Part shown: positions 38,789-48,104 of the stretch, one piece after another | Numbering within the stretch: position 1 is the stretch's first letter | Layout: each line of letters starts with the position of its first letter | Source: Pusillimonas sp. T7-7 | GTDB taxonomy: Bacteria > Pseudomonadota > Gammaproteobacteria > Burkholderiales > Burkholderiaceae_B | DNA length: 64,000 nt | Direction: 5' to 3' | Assembly (NCBI RefSeq): GCF_000209655.1 | Contig: NC_015458.1 | Location: forward strand, 2,170,001 to 2,234,000 | Translations under genes and position numbers: made by a program | The notes under the pieces: model-generated | Told to the model about the DNA's origin: nothing | The model's database searches: none | The model's input: the letters and a program-made list of their open reading frames with translations, nothing else

Positions 38789-40012
38789 TCAGGCTACCTT
38801 GATGGCGACCATATGGTCGCGCCAGCTGTTGTTGATATAGCCGCGATTGTTTTCAAGACGCTCTTCTGGCTGGGTGTCGCCCGCCTCGTTGGTTGCCCGG
38901 CATGCAAGCTCGTGTGTGCCGGCAGCAAGCTCAGTGGCAAAGACGAACTCACGCCAGGCATACTTGCCCAGGTCAGGCCCCACAAACTCGGCCTTTTGCC
39001 AGTCTTTGCCGCCATTGACCGAGACTTCGATGGTTTTGGCTGCAGTCATGCCACCCATGGCCACGCCACTGATCTGTACTTTGCCCGCTTTGACGGTTTG
39101 ATCGGGATCGGACGGGGAGTTGATCCAGGACTTGACCGGCATCTCCCAGATGGAATCCTCGCTGGGACTGGGCTTGCCGCCGACCGGCGTCCATCGATAG
39201 CTGGTTTGCTGGATCTTGGCTGGAGACTGCTCTTTGGTGAAGGACAGATGCTTGATGTATTTGATTGAATTGACACCGGTATAGCCGGGCACAATCATGC
39301 GCAAGGGTCCACCGTGCGCCAGCGGCAGGGGCTCGCCATTCAGTTCCCAGGCCAAAATGGCGTCTTCGATGGCCGATAGCGGCACCGAGCGTTCAATTTT
39401 GATGGTATTGGGATCAAGGCCCGCTGGAATTTCTTCTCCGCCAGTGCTGGTCATGTACACCATGCCGTCGGCCATGCCACCGACCGCTTCCAGCAAGGCC
39501 TTCACCGGCACGCCTGTAAAGATGACGCAGCCCGCCGCGCCGACTGTCCATTGAGTGCCACTGGGCTTGTGGGGAAACCAGGCCCGGCCGTTACCCGAAC
39601 ATTGCAAGACCATGGGCACTGAGGCCAGCCCCACGGTCTTGAGCTCGGCCACGGTAAAACTACGCGGCTTGGCCACGCCGCTAACCTCGAGCGTCCAGCT
39701 GTCGGGCTCTTTGACCATGCTGGCGTCTTTGGGAGGCGTGACATTGTTGCGTACAAAAAGGCGGTCGGTAGGAGTAATGACACTGCTGCCGAAGGCGCTA
39801 CGCTTGGTTTCTATGGTGTTGGCGCTATGCACGATCAGGCTGTCGGCGTCTTTCCAGCTTGCGTAATCAGGCAAAGTCTTGACCGCCTTTGCAGCAGCAG
39901 AGTCGGCTCCTCCGGTATCGGCGCGAGCCACGCCGCCCAGGCCGGCCAAAGCCACAATGCCACCGGTTGATGCAAGCATGCGGCGACGGCCCGCATTATC
40001 GAGTTTTTCCAT
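38789..40012 (-). CDS. sorA: sulfite dehydrogenase, molybdopterin subunit (SorA-like)
   Basis: Periplasmic sulfite-oxidising enzyme of the sulfite oxidase family; 407 residues. The N-terminus is a Tat signal (NAGRRRMLASTGGIVALAGLGGVARA without the full consensus Phe), matching export of a folded molybdenum protein. The cofactor-binding domain (about 85-270) has the molybdenum-ligand Cys138 in VLQCSGNGRAWF, and PLAHGGPLRMIVPG and SIKYIKHL follow. A C-terminal Mo-cofactor dimerisation domain (about 285-405) has ISGVAMGGM and VSVNGGKDWQKAEF. AAAGGAGAAAGG precedes the ATG. It is divergent from miaB. Confidence 0.88.
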   Translation of the reverse strand: MEKLDNAGRRRMLASTGGIVALAGLGGVARADTGGADSAAAKAVKTLPDYASWKDADSLIVHSANTIETKRSAFGSSVITPTDRLFVRNNVTPPKDASMVKEPDSWTLEVSGVAKPRSFTVAELKTVGLASVPMVLQCSGNGRAWFPHKPSGTQWTVGAAGCVIFTGVPVKALLEAVGGMADGMVYMTSTGGEEIPAGLDPNTIKIERSVPLSAIEDAILAWELNGEPLPLAHGGPLRMIVPGYTGVNSIKYIKHLSFTKEQSPAKIQQTSYRWTPVGGKPSPSEDSIWEMPVKSWINSPSDPDQTVKAGKVQISGVAMGGMTAAKTIEVSVNGGKDWQKAEFVGPDLGKYAWREFVFATELAAGTHELACRATNEAGDTQPEERLENNRGYINNSWRDHMVAIKVA

Positions 40013-40105
40013 TCCTTTCTCCTTTGAGTACAGGCTTGGCCAGTTTGTACCTTGGGTTCAAGTCGACCAGACCAACCATTAATACGTACGCAGCGATACG
40101 GTCAG

Positions 40106-40126
40106 TTTATATCCTTCGTTTATATC
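40106..40126. repeat. direct repeat in the sorA-miaB spacer
   Basis: TTTATATC occurs at 40106-40113 and again at 40119-40126, 13 bases apart, within an AT-rich part of the 215-base divergent spacer. It could be promoter or regulator-binding sequence for sorA; nothing else in the spacer is recognisable apart from a TACAAT (40171-40176) that might be the miaB -10 box. Confidence 0.3.
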
Positions 40127-40227
40127 AATATAGCTCAAAGACATATAAAGCGTCTGCAGCATAAGAACGTTACAATGCGTCTTTTATCCTTTCGCCCCCG
40201 GGATATACACCCGTCACGGCGCCTGTC

Positions 40228-41721
40228 ATGCAAGAAATTTCTCTAAAGCGCAATCGTCCCGCTACAGTAGCGGCGCCTGCCAACCCTTCCGCCCTGCTCG
40301 TTCCCACTGAACCCCAAGCTCCCGCCCGGCTGCTGATCCCGGAAGAGCCCGAGCATCCTCCTGCCAACACTCGCAAGCTGTTTATCCGCACCTTCGGATG
40401 CCAGATGAACGAATACGATTCCGACAAAATGGCGGATGTGCTGCGCGAGGACCAAGGCGTTGAGATTACGCAGAATCCTGAAGAAGCCGACATCATCCTG
40501 TTCAATACCTGTTCGGTGCGCGAGAAAGCGCAGGAAAAGGTGTTTTCCGACCTGGGCCGGGTTCAGCACCTGAAGCAAGCCAATCCCAATCTCATTATCG
40601 GGGTCGGCGGCTGTGTAGCCAGTCAGGAAGGCGAAGCCATCGTCAAGCGAGCATCGTATGTAGATGTGGTATTTGGGCCTCAAACCCTGCATCGCTTGCC
40701 CGAGCTTATCGCCCGACGGCGCGAATCAGGGCGCTCACAGGTTGATATCAGCTTTCCCGAAATCGAGAAGTTCGACGCCCTTCCACCCGCAAGGGTCGAT
40801 GGCCCCACCGCTTTTGTTTCCATTATGGAAGGCTGCAGCAAGTACTGCAGTTTTTGCGTCGTGCCCTACACCAGGGGCGCCGAAGTATCGCGTCCATTTG
40901 ACGATGTACTGATGGAAGTGGCAGACCTGGCCGATCAGGGGGTTAAAGAAATTACCCTACTGGGCCAGAACGTCAATGCCTACCGCGGCCCCATGAGAGA
41001 AAGCGCCAATATTGCCGACTTTGCCATGCTGCTGGAGTACGTACACGAGATTCCCGGCCTTGAACGCATACGCTACACCACGTCGCACCCCAAGGAAATG
41101 ACCAGCCGGCTGATCGAAGCGCACGGCGCCCTGCCCAAGCTGGTACCTTTTCTGCACCTGCCCGTACAAGCCGGAAGCGACACCATACTGGCCGCCATGA
41201 AGCGCGGTTACACCACGCTTGAATTCAAGTCGATCGTGCGCCGCTTGCGTGCGGCACGCCCCGGGCTGACGCTGTCGTCCGACTTTATCGTGGGCTTTCC
41301 GGGCGAAACCGAGGACGAGTTCGAAAAAACCATGAAGCTGATTCGTGATGTGGGCTTCGACCAGTCTTTCTCATTCATTTATTCGCGTCGCCCCGGCACC
41401 CCAGCCGCCGATCTTGAAGACGACACCCCGAAAGAGCTGAAGCTGGAGCGATTGCATCGCCTGCAGGCCCTGATCAACGAGCAGGCTGACGCCATCAGCC
41501 AGAGCATGCTGGGGACCACCCAGCGCATATTGGTCGAAAAGCCCTCACGACGCGACCCCAAAGAGCTTTCGGGCCGTACGGAAAACAACCGCATCGTCAA
41601 TTTCGTGGGGCAGCCGCGTCTTATCGGCCAGATGATAGACGTGCGCATTACCCAAACCATGACCAATACGCTCAAGGGCGAAATCGTGACTCGGGTTTCA
41701 GACGGTGGGGACCGCGCATGA
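40228..41721 (+). CDS. miaB: tRNA-2-methylthio-N6-isopentenyladenosine synthase
   Basis: Radical-SAM methylthiotransferase acting on i6A37 of tRNAs. The 497 residues are longer than usual: about 50 proline/alanine-rich residues precede the MTTase domain. Cluster ligands are visible in [19 protein letters not shown] and [11 protein letters not shown], the radical-SAM triad is CSKYCSFC (about residue 206), and a TRAM domain closes the protein (about 425-490). The ATG at 40228 is kept, but a later start within the proline-rich part is possible. Its stop overlaps phoH (ATGA). Confidence 0.96.
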   Translation: MQEISLKRNRPATVAAPANPSALLVPTEPQAPARLLIPEEPEHPPANTRKLFIRTFGCQMNEYDSDKMADVLREDQGVEITQNPEEADIILFNTCSVREKAQEKVFSDLGRVQHLKQANPNLIIGVGGCVASQEGEAIVKRASYVDVVFGPQTLHRLPELIARRRESGRSQVDISFPEIEKFDALPPARVDGPTAFVSIMEGCSKYCSFCVVPYTRGAEVSRPFDDVLMEVADLADQGVKEITLLGQNVNAYRGPMRESANIADFAMLLEYVHEIPGLERIRYTTSHPKEMTSRLIEAHGALPKLVPFLHLPVQAGSDTILAAMKRGYTTLEFKSIVRRLRAARPGLTLSSDFIVGFPGETEDEFEKTMKLIRDVGFDQSFSFIYSRRPGTPAADLEDDTPKELKLERLHRLQALINEQADAISQSMLGTTQRILVEKPSRRDPKELSGRTENNRIVNFVGQPRLIGQMIDVRITQTMTNTLKGEIVTRVSDGGDRA

Positions 41722-42731
41722 CGCGTGCCCCCCGTCATAAGACACCGGTCGTCATCACGCTGGACGGCGACAATACCCACTTGGCCAATCTGTGCGGCCC
41801 ACTGGATGAAAACCTGCGCCAGATCGCCGATGGCTGGAATGTCACCCTGAGCCGTCGCGGCGACCGTGTCTCGATCACGGGCGAGCAGGCCAAGGCAGCC
41901 GCCAAGGCGCTGCAGCTTTTCCATCAACGCGCGGTACACAAGGCCTTGTCCGTCGATGACATTCAGCTGGGCATGGTCGAGCTGGGCGCCGGGCGCTCAC
42001 AAACACCCGCGATGGCCGAGGAAACGCCGCCCTTGCTGCCTGAGCTGCCTCCCGTAGACGATCAGAGCCTGAGCCTGCGCACCCGCAAATCCGACCTGCG
42101 GCCACGTACGCCCAGACAACGCGATTACCTGAACCAGATCTTGCGCCACGACATCACTTTTGGCGTGGGCCCCGCAGGCACCGGCAAGACTTGGCTGGCC
42201 GTGGCCTGTGCCATTGATGCTTTGGAGCGCGAAACGGTCCAGCGGCTGGTGCTTACCCGCCCTGCGGTGGAAGCCGGCGAGCGCCTGGGTTTCTTGCCAG
42301 GCGACCTGGTTCAAAAGGTCGATCCGTATTTACGCCCACTCTATGACGCCCTGTACGACTTGATGGGCATAGAACGAGTCCAGCGCCTGTTCGAAAAACA
42401 GACCATAGAAATCGCGCCACTGGCCTATATGCGCGGCCGTACCCTGAATCATGCCTTTGTCATTCTGGATGAAGCCCAGAACACCACGCCCGAACAAATG
42501 AAAATGTTCCTGACCCGCATAGGGTTCGGCAGCAAGGCGGTGATCAATGGCGATCCATCCCAGGTCGACTTGCCCCGCGGCCAGGCCAGTGGCCTCGTTC
42601 ACGCGGTCGATGTATTGGAATCGGTCCAGGGCATTGCCACCACACGCTTTACCAGCCGCGATGTAGTCCGGCACCCCTTGGTCGCTCGCATTGTGGACGC
42701 CTACGAAAAGGCCGGCGACAATGTCTCCTGA
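41718..42731 (+). CDS. PhoH-family ATPase (YbeZ-like)
   Basis: A 337-residue protein with an N-terminal KH-like region (about 15-100) and a PhoH ATPase domain (about 125-335). The Walker A motif is [11 protein letters not shown], Walker B is [14 protein letters not shown], and GDPSQVDLP is the family sensor motif. Acts with the neighbouring YbeY in ribosomal RNA processing in organisms where this has been studied. It overlaps miaB upstream and ybeY downstream, so the three are coupled. Confidence 0.93.
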   Translation: MTRAPRHKTPVVITLDGDNTHLANLCGPLDENLRQIADGWNVTLSRRGDRVSITGEQAKAAAKALQLFHQRAVHKALSVDDIQLGMVELGAGRSQTPAMAEETPPLLPELPPVDDQSLSLRTRKSDLRPRTPRQRDYLNQILRHDITFGVGPAGTGKTWLAVACAIDALERETVQRLVLTRPAVEAGERLGFLPGDLVQKVDPYLRPLYDALYDLMGIERVQRLFEKQTIEIAPLAYMRGRTLNHAFVILDEAQNTTPEQMKMFLTRIGFGSKAVINGDPSQVDLPRGQASGLVHAVDVLESVQGIATTRFTSRDVVRHPLVARIVDAYEKAGDNVS

Positions 42732-43215
42732 GCTTGCCCTGACCGTTCAGTATGCAATACCGGCAGCCGAATTGCCGCGCTGGCGCTTGCGCCGCTGGGT
42801 ACAGCACGCGCTATCGGGCGTGCTCAAGGCAGAAGCCGAAGCCGGCGCACCTGGCCGCTTTCGTGCCGCCGCACTGGCATTACGCCTGGTGGATGCTGAC
42901 GAGGGCCGCCGCCTGAACCGCGAGTTTCGCCACAAAGACTACGCCACCAATGTACTGACCTTCGAATACGGCATAGACCCTGAAGGTGTGGCTAGCGGCG
43001 ACATCGTGCTGTGCCTGCCCGTGCTGTATCGCGAAGCGGCAGAGCAAAAAAAATCGATTTTGGACCATGCGGCACACCTGACCGTGCACGGCGTGCTGCA
43101 TGCCCTGGGCTACGATCACATCGAACCCGAAGAGGCTACCGACATGGAAGAACTTGAAACCGCCATTCTTGCAAAAATGGGCTTCGCCGATCCTTACCAG
43201 CACTTCGGCGGCTGA
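42721..43215 (+). CDS. ybeY: endoribonuclease YbeY, rRNA maturation factor
   Basis: Single-strand endoribonuclease involved in 16S rRNA 3' maturation and ribosome quality control. The 164 residues from ATG 42721 have the zinc signature HGVLHALGYDH (about residues 124-134), preceded by NREFRHKDYATNVLTFEY, the typical central motif. The start lies 11 bases inside phoH; an upstream in-frame start at 42691 is less likely. An Ala/Arg-rich insertion near residues 20-45 is longer than in E. coli. Confidence 0.93.
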   Translation: MSPELALTVQYAIPAAELPRWRLRRWVQHALSGVLKAEAEAGAPGRFRAAALALRLVDADEGRRLNREFRHKDYATNVLTFEYGIDPEGVASGDIVLCLPVLYREAAEQKKSILDHAAHLTVHGVLHALGYDHIEPEEATDMEELETAILAKMGFADPYQHFGG

Positions 43216-43270
43216 CCTCGGCCGGAAATATCGGTTATTCTAAAACTCCTTGTATTCAGTCCCCTGGACA

Positions 43271-44158
43271 ATGTCAGAACCTAGCTCACCCGACGCCGAT
43301 CCCAGATCGGCAAAAAACGCTTCCAAATCCTTGTTCGAACGGCTAACCACCTTCATGCGGCGCTCCGAGCCCGAAGATCGTGAAGATATCAAGGCAGTCC
43401 TTGAAGCCGCCCACGACCGTCAAGTGCTCGACGGTGACTCCTACGCCATGATCTCCGGGGCCCTGGAGGTCGCCAACCAGACGGTCGCCGACATCATGGT
43501 GCCCCGCTCCAAAATGGACATGCTGGACGTCAGCAAACCTCTGTCCGAAGTGCTTCCTGACATCATCGAAACCGGACACTCGCGCTTTCCCGTGTATGAA
43601 GATGACCGCGACAACATCGTGGGCATATTGCTGGCCAAAGACTTGTTGCTGTCCATCACCAACCCGGCCATAGACTTGCGACCGCTGGTGCGCCCTGCCG
43701 TGTTCATCCCTGAAACCAAACGCCTGAATGTGCTGCTGCATGAATTTCGCAGCAGCCGCAACCACCTGGCCATAGTGGTGGACGAGCACGGCGGCATATC
43801 GGGTCTGGTCTCTATGGAAGACGTACTCGAACAGATTGTCGGCGACATCGAAGACGAATACGACGAAGACGCCGAAAAAACCATTTTTCAAACCGGCACC
43901 AATAGCTGGCGCGCCATGGGCATTACCGAAATCGACGTTTTCAACCGCAGCTTCAATACCGACCTGCCCAACGACGATTACGACACACTTGGCGGCTGGC
44001 TGGCCGCTGAGCTCGGACGTATCCCCCGGCGTGGCGACAGCATCAGCCATCAGGGGCTGAACATCACCGTTGTAGGCGCCGATGCCAAGCGAGCGCTATG
44101 GCTGCACCTGCAGCATGATGTCGCTGATCCAATGGCTCCCCACTACAGCTCCGAGTAG
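43271..44158 (+). CDS. corC: CBS-domain protein CorC/YbeX
   Basis: A 295-residue cytoplasmic protein of the HlyC/CorC family, named for magnesium and cobalt efflux but also linked with ribosome assembly. Two CBS domains occupy about residues 65-190 (VADIMVPRSKMDML; HSRFPVYEDDRDNIVGILLAKDL; HLAIVVDEHGGISGLVSMEDVLEQIVGDI), followed by a transporter-associated C-terminal domain (about 210-285). It lacks the transmembrane DUF21 region of larger relatives. ATG 43271 is chosen over an upstream start at 43250. It lies between ybeY and lnt. Confidence 0.93.
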   Translation: MSEPSSPDADPRSAKNASKSLFERLTTFMRRSEPEDREDIKAVLEAAHDRQVLDGDSYAMISGALEVANQTVADIMVPRSKMDMLDVSKPLSEVLPDIIETGHSRFPVYEDDRDNIVGILLAKDLLLSITNPAIDLRPLVRPAVFIPETKRLNVLLHEFRSSRNHLAIVVDEHGGISGLVSMEDVLEQIVGDIEDEYDEDAEKTIFQTGTNSWRAMGITEIDVFNRSFNTDLPNDDYDTLGGWLAAELGRIPRRGDSISHQGLNITVVGADAKRALWLHLQHDVADPMAPHYSSE

Positions 44159-44162
44159 CGTC

Positions 44163-45791
44163 TTGAAAGCACTCCAACATTTCGACAGGCGCCTGGCTGG
44201 ACTGCTGCCCTTGGGCGCCGTACACGCACTGTCTTTCGCCCCCGGGCCCCTGCCGCACTGGATACTGCCTTTTGTGCAGATACTCACACTGGCAGTGCTG
44301 GCGTTTTTTGTGTTCAAAGCCGCCACAACCGCCCAAGCCGCATTGGGCGGTTTTCTTTTCGGCGCCAGTCATTTTGCCGTTGGTCTTTATTGGCTGTACA
44401 TCAGCATGCACGACTACGGCGGCATCGCCGCGCCAATGGCAGCTGCGGCGGTGATGCTGCTTGCGGCCGCCTTGGCCCTGTACACGACGCTGGCCTCGGC
44501 CCTGGCTCGCTATCTGGCGGGACACCAGGCGCATACCCTGGCCAGCTATAAACGACAGGTGCTGCTCGCCGCCATCTGGGCTTCCAGCTGGACCTTGTTC
44601 GAATGGCTGCGTGGCACCTTGTTTACTGGCCTGCCCTGGCTGAACATCGGCTATGCGCATGTCGAAGGCATGCTGGCATCTTGGGCGCCAGTATTGGGCG
44701 TATATGGCCTGGCCTGGCTGGCGGCCTTTGCGGCCGGCGCCATAGCGTTGCTGGCCTGCTCCAAAGACACCGCCAACGATGCCAAGGCAGCGGTGGGTGT
44801 GGGCCTGGCCATTGTGTCCGGCCTGATCGGCATCGCCCTGGGCCATGTTGCCTGGTCCAAGCCGCAGGGCGAGCCGATGGTGGTTCGGCTGGTACAAGGC
44901 AATGTGCCCCAATCAGAAAAATTCGACCCTCAACTGCTGCAAAACGGGCTGGCCGCTTATCTGGAACTGGCCGAGCTAGCTCCAAAAGAGCCGGATGGCG
45001 CCCCTGACCTGATTGTTCTTCCCGAAACAGTCATACCCCTGTTTCAAGACCGGATCGCACCCCAGATCTGGCAGCAGTGGCTGGCGGTCGCACAGGAGCG
45101 AAACGCCAAAATCATTATGGGCATTCCCCTGCATGACCGCCCGAACAACACGGATCGCTATACCAACAGCGCCATAGCATTTGACGCCAGCACGCCTTTG
45201 CACGCACTGACTAGCGGCGCAATTCAACTACGCTACGACAAACACCATCTGGTGCCATTCGGTGAGTTCGTGCCGCCCGGATTCCGATGGTTTGTGGACA
45301 GCATGCAAATACCGCTGGGAGACTTCAATCGCGGTCCTGTCCGCCAACCTCTATTTCCCATCAAAGACCAGATCATCGCCCCCGACATCTGTTATGAAGA
45401 CGTCTTCGGCGAAGAGATCATTGAATCCGTGCGGGACAGCGCCAGCTTCGGACCCGGGGCCAACATACTCGTCAACCTGAGCAATCTGGGCTGGTTCGGC
45501 GATTCCTGGGCGCTGCGCCAGCACCTGCAGATATCCCGCATGCGCGCGCTGGAAACGGCGCGCCCCATGCTGCGCGCCACCAATACCGGGATGACGGCCG
45601 CCATCGGCCCCAACGGCGTCGTGCGCGCTGCGCTTGAGCCCATGAGCAAAGGCGTACTTGATGTGGAGGTTCAGGGCATGACGGGACTCACACCCTATGT
45701 GCGCTGGGGAAATATACCGGTGCTGATGTGGTCGGGTTTGCTGTTGCTGTTGGGCTTTTACCTTCGCAAAAAATCACGACTTGCTGTTTAA
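44163..45791 (+). CDS. lnt: apolipoprotein N-acyltransferase
   Basis: Inner-membrane enzyme that adds the third acyl chain to lipoproteins. From a TTG at 44163, just after the corC stop, it has 542 residues; an in-frame ATG inside corC (44115) is the alternative. Six or seven transmembrane helices fill about 15-215, and a nitrilase-like periplasmic domain about 235-500 carries the triad Glu288 ([10 protein letters not shown]), Lys360 ([13 protein letters not shown]) and Cys410 ([11 protein letters not shown]). A last helix lies near 515-535. The end overlaps the convergent SDR gene by 18 bases. Confidence 0.94.
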   Translation: MKALQHFDRRLAGLLPLGAVHALSFAPGPLPHWILPFVQILTLAVLAFFVFKAATTAQAALGGFLFGASHFAVGLYWLYISMHDYGGIAAPMAAAAVMLLAAALALYTTLASALARYLAGHQAHTLASYKRQVLLAAIWASSWTLFEWLRGTLFTGLPWLNIGYAHVEGMLASWAPVLGVYGLAWLAAFAAGAIALLACSKDTANDAKAAVGVGLAIVSGLIGIALGHVAWSKPQGEPMVVRLVQGNVPQSEKFDPQLLQNGLAAYLELAELAPKEPDGAPDLIVLPETVIPLFQDRIAPQIWQQWLAVAQERNAKIIMGIPLHDRPNNTDRYTNSAIAFDASTPLHALTSGAIQLRYDKHHLVPFGEFVPPGFRWFVDSMQIPLGDFNRGPVRQPLFPIKDQIIAPDICYEDVFGEEIIESVRDSASFGPGANILVNLSNLGWFGDSWALRQHLQISRMRALETARPMLRATNTGMTAAIGPNGVVRAALEPMSKGVLDVEVQGMTGLTPYVRWGNIPVLMWSGLLLLLGFYLRKKSRLAV

Positions 45792-46592
45792 CAACGAATC
45801 GCCCGCCCGCGACTCCAGCGTCTTCACAGTCAAACGCCCCATGCTGGCAATCCATCGATCATAATCTGCAGCCTTGCGCGCGCGATATTCGGCGACGATG
45901 GCGTGCGGCAAAATCATGAACCGCTCCTCGCGCAAACCGTCGAGCGCATCCTGGGCCACCTGCTGCGGGGTCAGTACACCATCACTCGACTCAGGTCCTT
46001 GCGGCATAGACTCGAGCATGGGTGTACCCACCCCCTGTGGGCATAGTATGGACACTCTGACCCCCTGGTGCCGGTGGCTGAACGCCAGGTTCTCGGCAAA
46101 CCCAATCGCCGCATGTTTGGTTGCGGCGTACACCGCACTGCCTACTTGATTCAACAAGCCTGCAGCCGAGACAGTTTGCAAAAAGCATCCACCGCCTCTG
46201 GCCACCATGCGGGGCAACAACACCCGCGCGGCACGCACATGCGCCATGACATTGACCTCCCAGGCCATCTGCCATGCGCTGTCTGGAGCAGCAGCGATAT
46301 TATCGGCCGGCACATCGAACCCCAAAGCCACACCGGCATTCGAGCAGAAAATATCAATCGGTCCGCACTCGTTTTCGACCTGGGCGATCATATTCGACAA
46401 GCTGTGCTCATCGGTGACATCCACTTGGAATGCTCGTCCGCCGAGCTCTTGGGCAACCTTGGCCCCACGCTCACCATTCAGGTCGGCGACGACCACATCA
46501 CGCGCACCCTCCGCGGCAAAAGCGTGGGCCAATGCTTCGCCTATGCCCTGAGCACCGCCGGTAACGACAACGACCTTGTTCTTAAAATCCAT
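45774..46592 (-). CDS. short-chain dehydrogenase/reductase (SDR)
   Basis: A classical SDR of 272 residues from the Met at 46592, which has GGAG six bases upstream; the frame is open to 46745 but without family sequence. Cofactor motif TGGAQGIG (11-18), Asp37 in VADLNG pointing to NAD(H) preference, NAG at about 85, and the catalytic Ser142, Tyr155, Lys159 (YAATK). The C-terminal region has no membrane segment. The substrate cannot be read from sequence. Confidence 0.9.
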   Translation of the reverse strand: MDFKNKVVVVTGGAQGIGEALAHAFAAEGARDVVVADLNGERGAKVAQELGGRAFQVDVTDEHSLSNMIAQVENECGPIDIFCSNAGVALGFDVPADNIAAAPDSAWQMAWEVNVMAHVRAARVLLPRMVARGGGCFLQTVSAAGLLNQVGSAVYAATKHAAIGFAENLAFSHRHQGVRVSILCPQGVGTPMLESMPQGPESSDGVLTPQQVAQDALDGLREERFMILPHAIVAEYRARKAADYDRWIASMGRLTVKTLESRAGDSLLNSKS

Positions 46593-46796
46593 TCTTACTC
46601 CATTGCCAGGCCCTGCATGGCTCTTAGCACTTGCTATATCTGACTCTGATCGTAGCCTAGTTCCTTCTGACCCATAGTAATCATTGCCCCTGCCCGCCTT
46701 CATGATGTTGATCAATTCATTGGAACGGACATTTCTATTTTGCACCGAGGAGGCGGGAACATTCCCGCCTTACACCATCACAGAAAAGACTCCGAC

Positions 46797-46825
46797 TTGC
46801 ACACATAAAAAAAATGGTGCATAAT
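46797..46825 (+). promoter_or_regulatory. sigma70-type promoter of the tRNA cluster
   Basis: TTGCAC (46797-46802), 17 bases, CATAAT (46820-46825), ending 28 bases before the first tRNA base. An A-rich spacer and pyrimidine-rich start region fit a strong stable-RNA promoter. Confidence 0.75.
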
Positions 46826-46853
46826 CTCGCTTCTTCGCTAGACAAGCCAGTAC

Positions 46854-46929
<76 letters not shown>

Positions 46930-47017
46930 GTCAAACGAAGAACAGTCTGCTTGGGTAACTGGCAGATGGCAGTAAACAGCGTATTAATATGCTATGATAC
47001 GCAGCTTGTTTTGTCCT

Positions 47018-47093
47018 GTCCCCTTCGTCTAGAGGCCTAGGACACCACCCTTTCACGGTGGGTACAGGGGTTCGAATCCCCTAGGGGACGCCA
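47018..47093 (+). tRNA. tRNA-Glu (anticodon TTC)
   Basis: A 76-base cloverleaf. Acceptor GTCCCCT pairs with AGGGGAC, anticodon stem CCACC/GGTGG with loop CTTTCAC, TTCGAAT in the T-arm, encoded CCA. It is 88 bases after tRNA-Ala; a TATGAT (46993-46998) just upstream could be an extra -10 box but no -35 is evident. Confidence 0.97.
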
Positions 47094-47122
47094 GCAATTC
47101 TGGCATTAGTAATACCCGCTGC

Positions 47123-47199
47123 GGAGCGGTAGTTCAGTTGGTTAGAATACCGGCCTGTCACGCCGGGGGTCGCGGGTTCGAGTCCCGTCCGCTCCGCCA
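47123..47199 (+). tRNA. tRNA-Asp (anticodon GTC)
   Basis: A 77-base cloverleaf very close to the E. coli tRNA. Acceptor GGAGCGG pairs with CCGCTCC, anticodon loop CTGTCAC gives GTC, T-loop TTCGAGT, encoded CCA. It lies 29 bases after tRNA-Glu and is followed by a terminator. Confidence 0.97.
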
Positions 47200-47209
47200 A
47201 AGATTAAAG

Positions 47210-47242
47210 AGCCTTGTAAGTCATACGCTTACAAGGCTTTTA
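47210..47242 (+). terminator. terminator of the tRNA cluster
   Basis: AGCCTTGTAAG, a 7-base loop, CTTACAAGGCT (perfect 11-base stem), then TTTTA. The minus strand reads CTTTAA after the stem, so it may also stop transcripts of the convergent nitroreductase gene. Confidence 0.9.
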
Positions 47243-47312
47243 CCTTTCTGGGCCGCGAGCATTCATTGTTTCTCGGTGCGCAACGCGCTACAACTGTCCG
47301 CCGTTGCCCGCT

Positions 47313-48023
47313 TTATTCCCGATGGTACGTCACAAACTCTTCCAAACCCATGCGTGAAGGCTGGAAGCGGTTGACCGGGTCGCTGGTATCTTCGTACCCA
47401 ATAGACATGCCGCACACAATGATTTTGTCGTCGCCTATGCCCAGGTGACTCCTGATGATTTTCGGGTAATTTGCCAATGCCGCTTGCGGGCAGGTATGCA
47501 ATCCACAACCCCTGGCCGCCACCATGATATTTTGCAGAAACATGCCGTAGTCCAGCCAGCTGCCTGTTTCCAGATCCTTATCCATCGTAAACATCAAGAC
47601 CACGGGCGCGCCGAAGAACTCGAAGTTGCGGCCATGCTGCCGGGCTGTGGCTTCATGATCGCCTTTGGCGATATTCAACAAGCCGTACAAGCCCCAGCCG
47701 GTGGCTCGGCGCCGGTCTATATAAGGGCTGCGCCACTTCAGCGGATAATACTGATATTCGCGCTCTTCAGGGGCTTTCTGCTGGTGGGCAGCCAGCAGAT
47801 CGGCGGACAGCCTGTCGCGCGCCTTGCCTGAAACGACATGCACATTCCATGGCTGGGTATTGGTACCGCTGGGCGCCATGCCCGCAATCTGCAACAGCTC
47901 GTCGATCAACTCGGGGGCAACCGGCTTGGGCAAGAAGGCGCGTGTGCTTTTACGCGAGGTAATGGCATTCCTGACTGCCTGGAATGTCTGGTCCGGAGAA
48001 TTCGCTACAAATCTTGCGCTCAT
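47313..48023 (-). CDS. nitroreductase-family flavoprotein
   Basis: A 236-residue FMN-dependent oxidoreductase. The FMN phosphate-binding basic motif is ITSRKSTRAFLPKPV, followed by AGMAPSGTNTQPWNVHVV, LDYGMFLQNIMVAARGCGLHTCPQAAL and a C-terminal GMSIGYED. The start is either the ATG at 48023 or a TTG at 48029; AGGAG stands 10 bases before the first and 4 before the second. Natural substrate unknown; such enzymes reduce quinones, flavins or nitro groups. It lies 80 bases upstream of the PepSY gene's end, without an obvious operon. Confidence 0.9.
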   Translation of the reverse strand: MSARFVANSPDQTFQAVRNAITSRKSTRAFLPKPVAPELIDELLQIAGMAPSGTNTQPWNVHVVSGKARDRLSADLLAAHQQKAPEEREYQYYPLKWRSPYIDRRRATGWGLYGLLNIAKGDHEATARQHGRNFEFFGAPVVLMFTMDKDLETGSWLDYGMFLQNIMVAARGCGLHTCPQAALANYPKIIRSHLGIGDDKIIVCGMSIGYEDTSDPVNRFQPSRMGLEEFVTYHRE

Positions 48024-48104
48024 CTTCAATATGCTCCTGCTGCTTCATTATTTATGCATCGGTGATGCTTAACAATAACAAACAAATCACAAAACCAACG
48101 GCCC

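Noticed and set aside
47018..47199. Possible integration site (attB) at the tRNA cluster
   Set aside because: No integrase gene, repeat of a tRNA 3' end, or foreign-looking DNA is adjacent.
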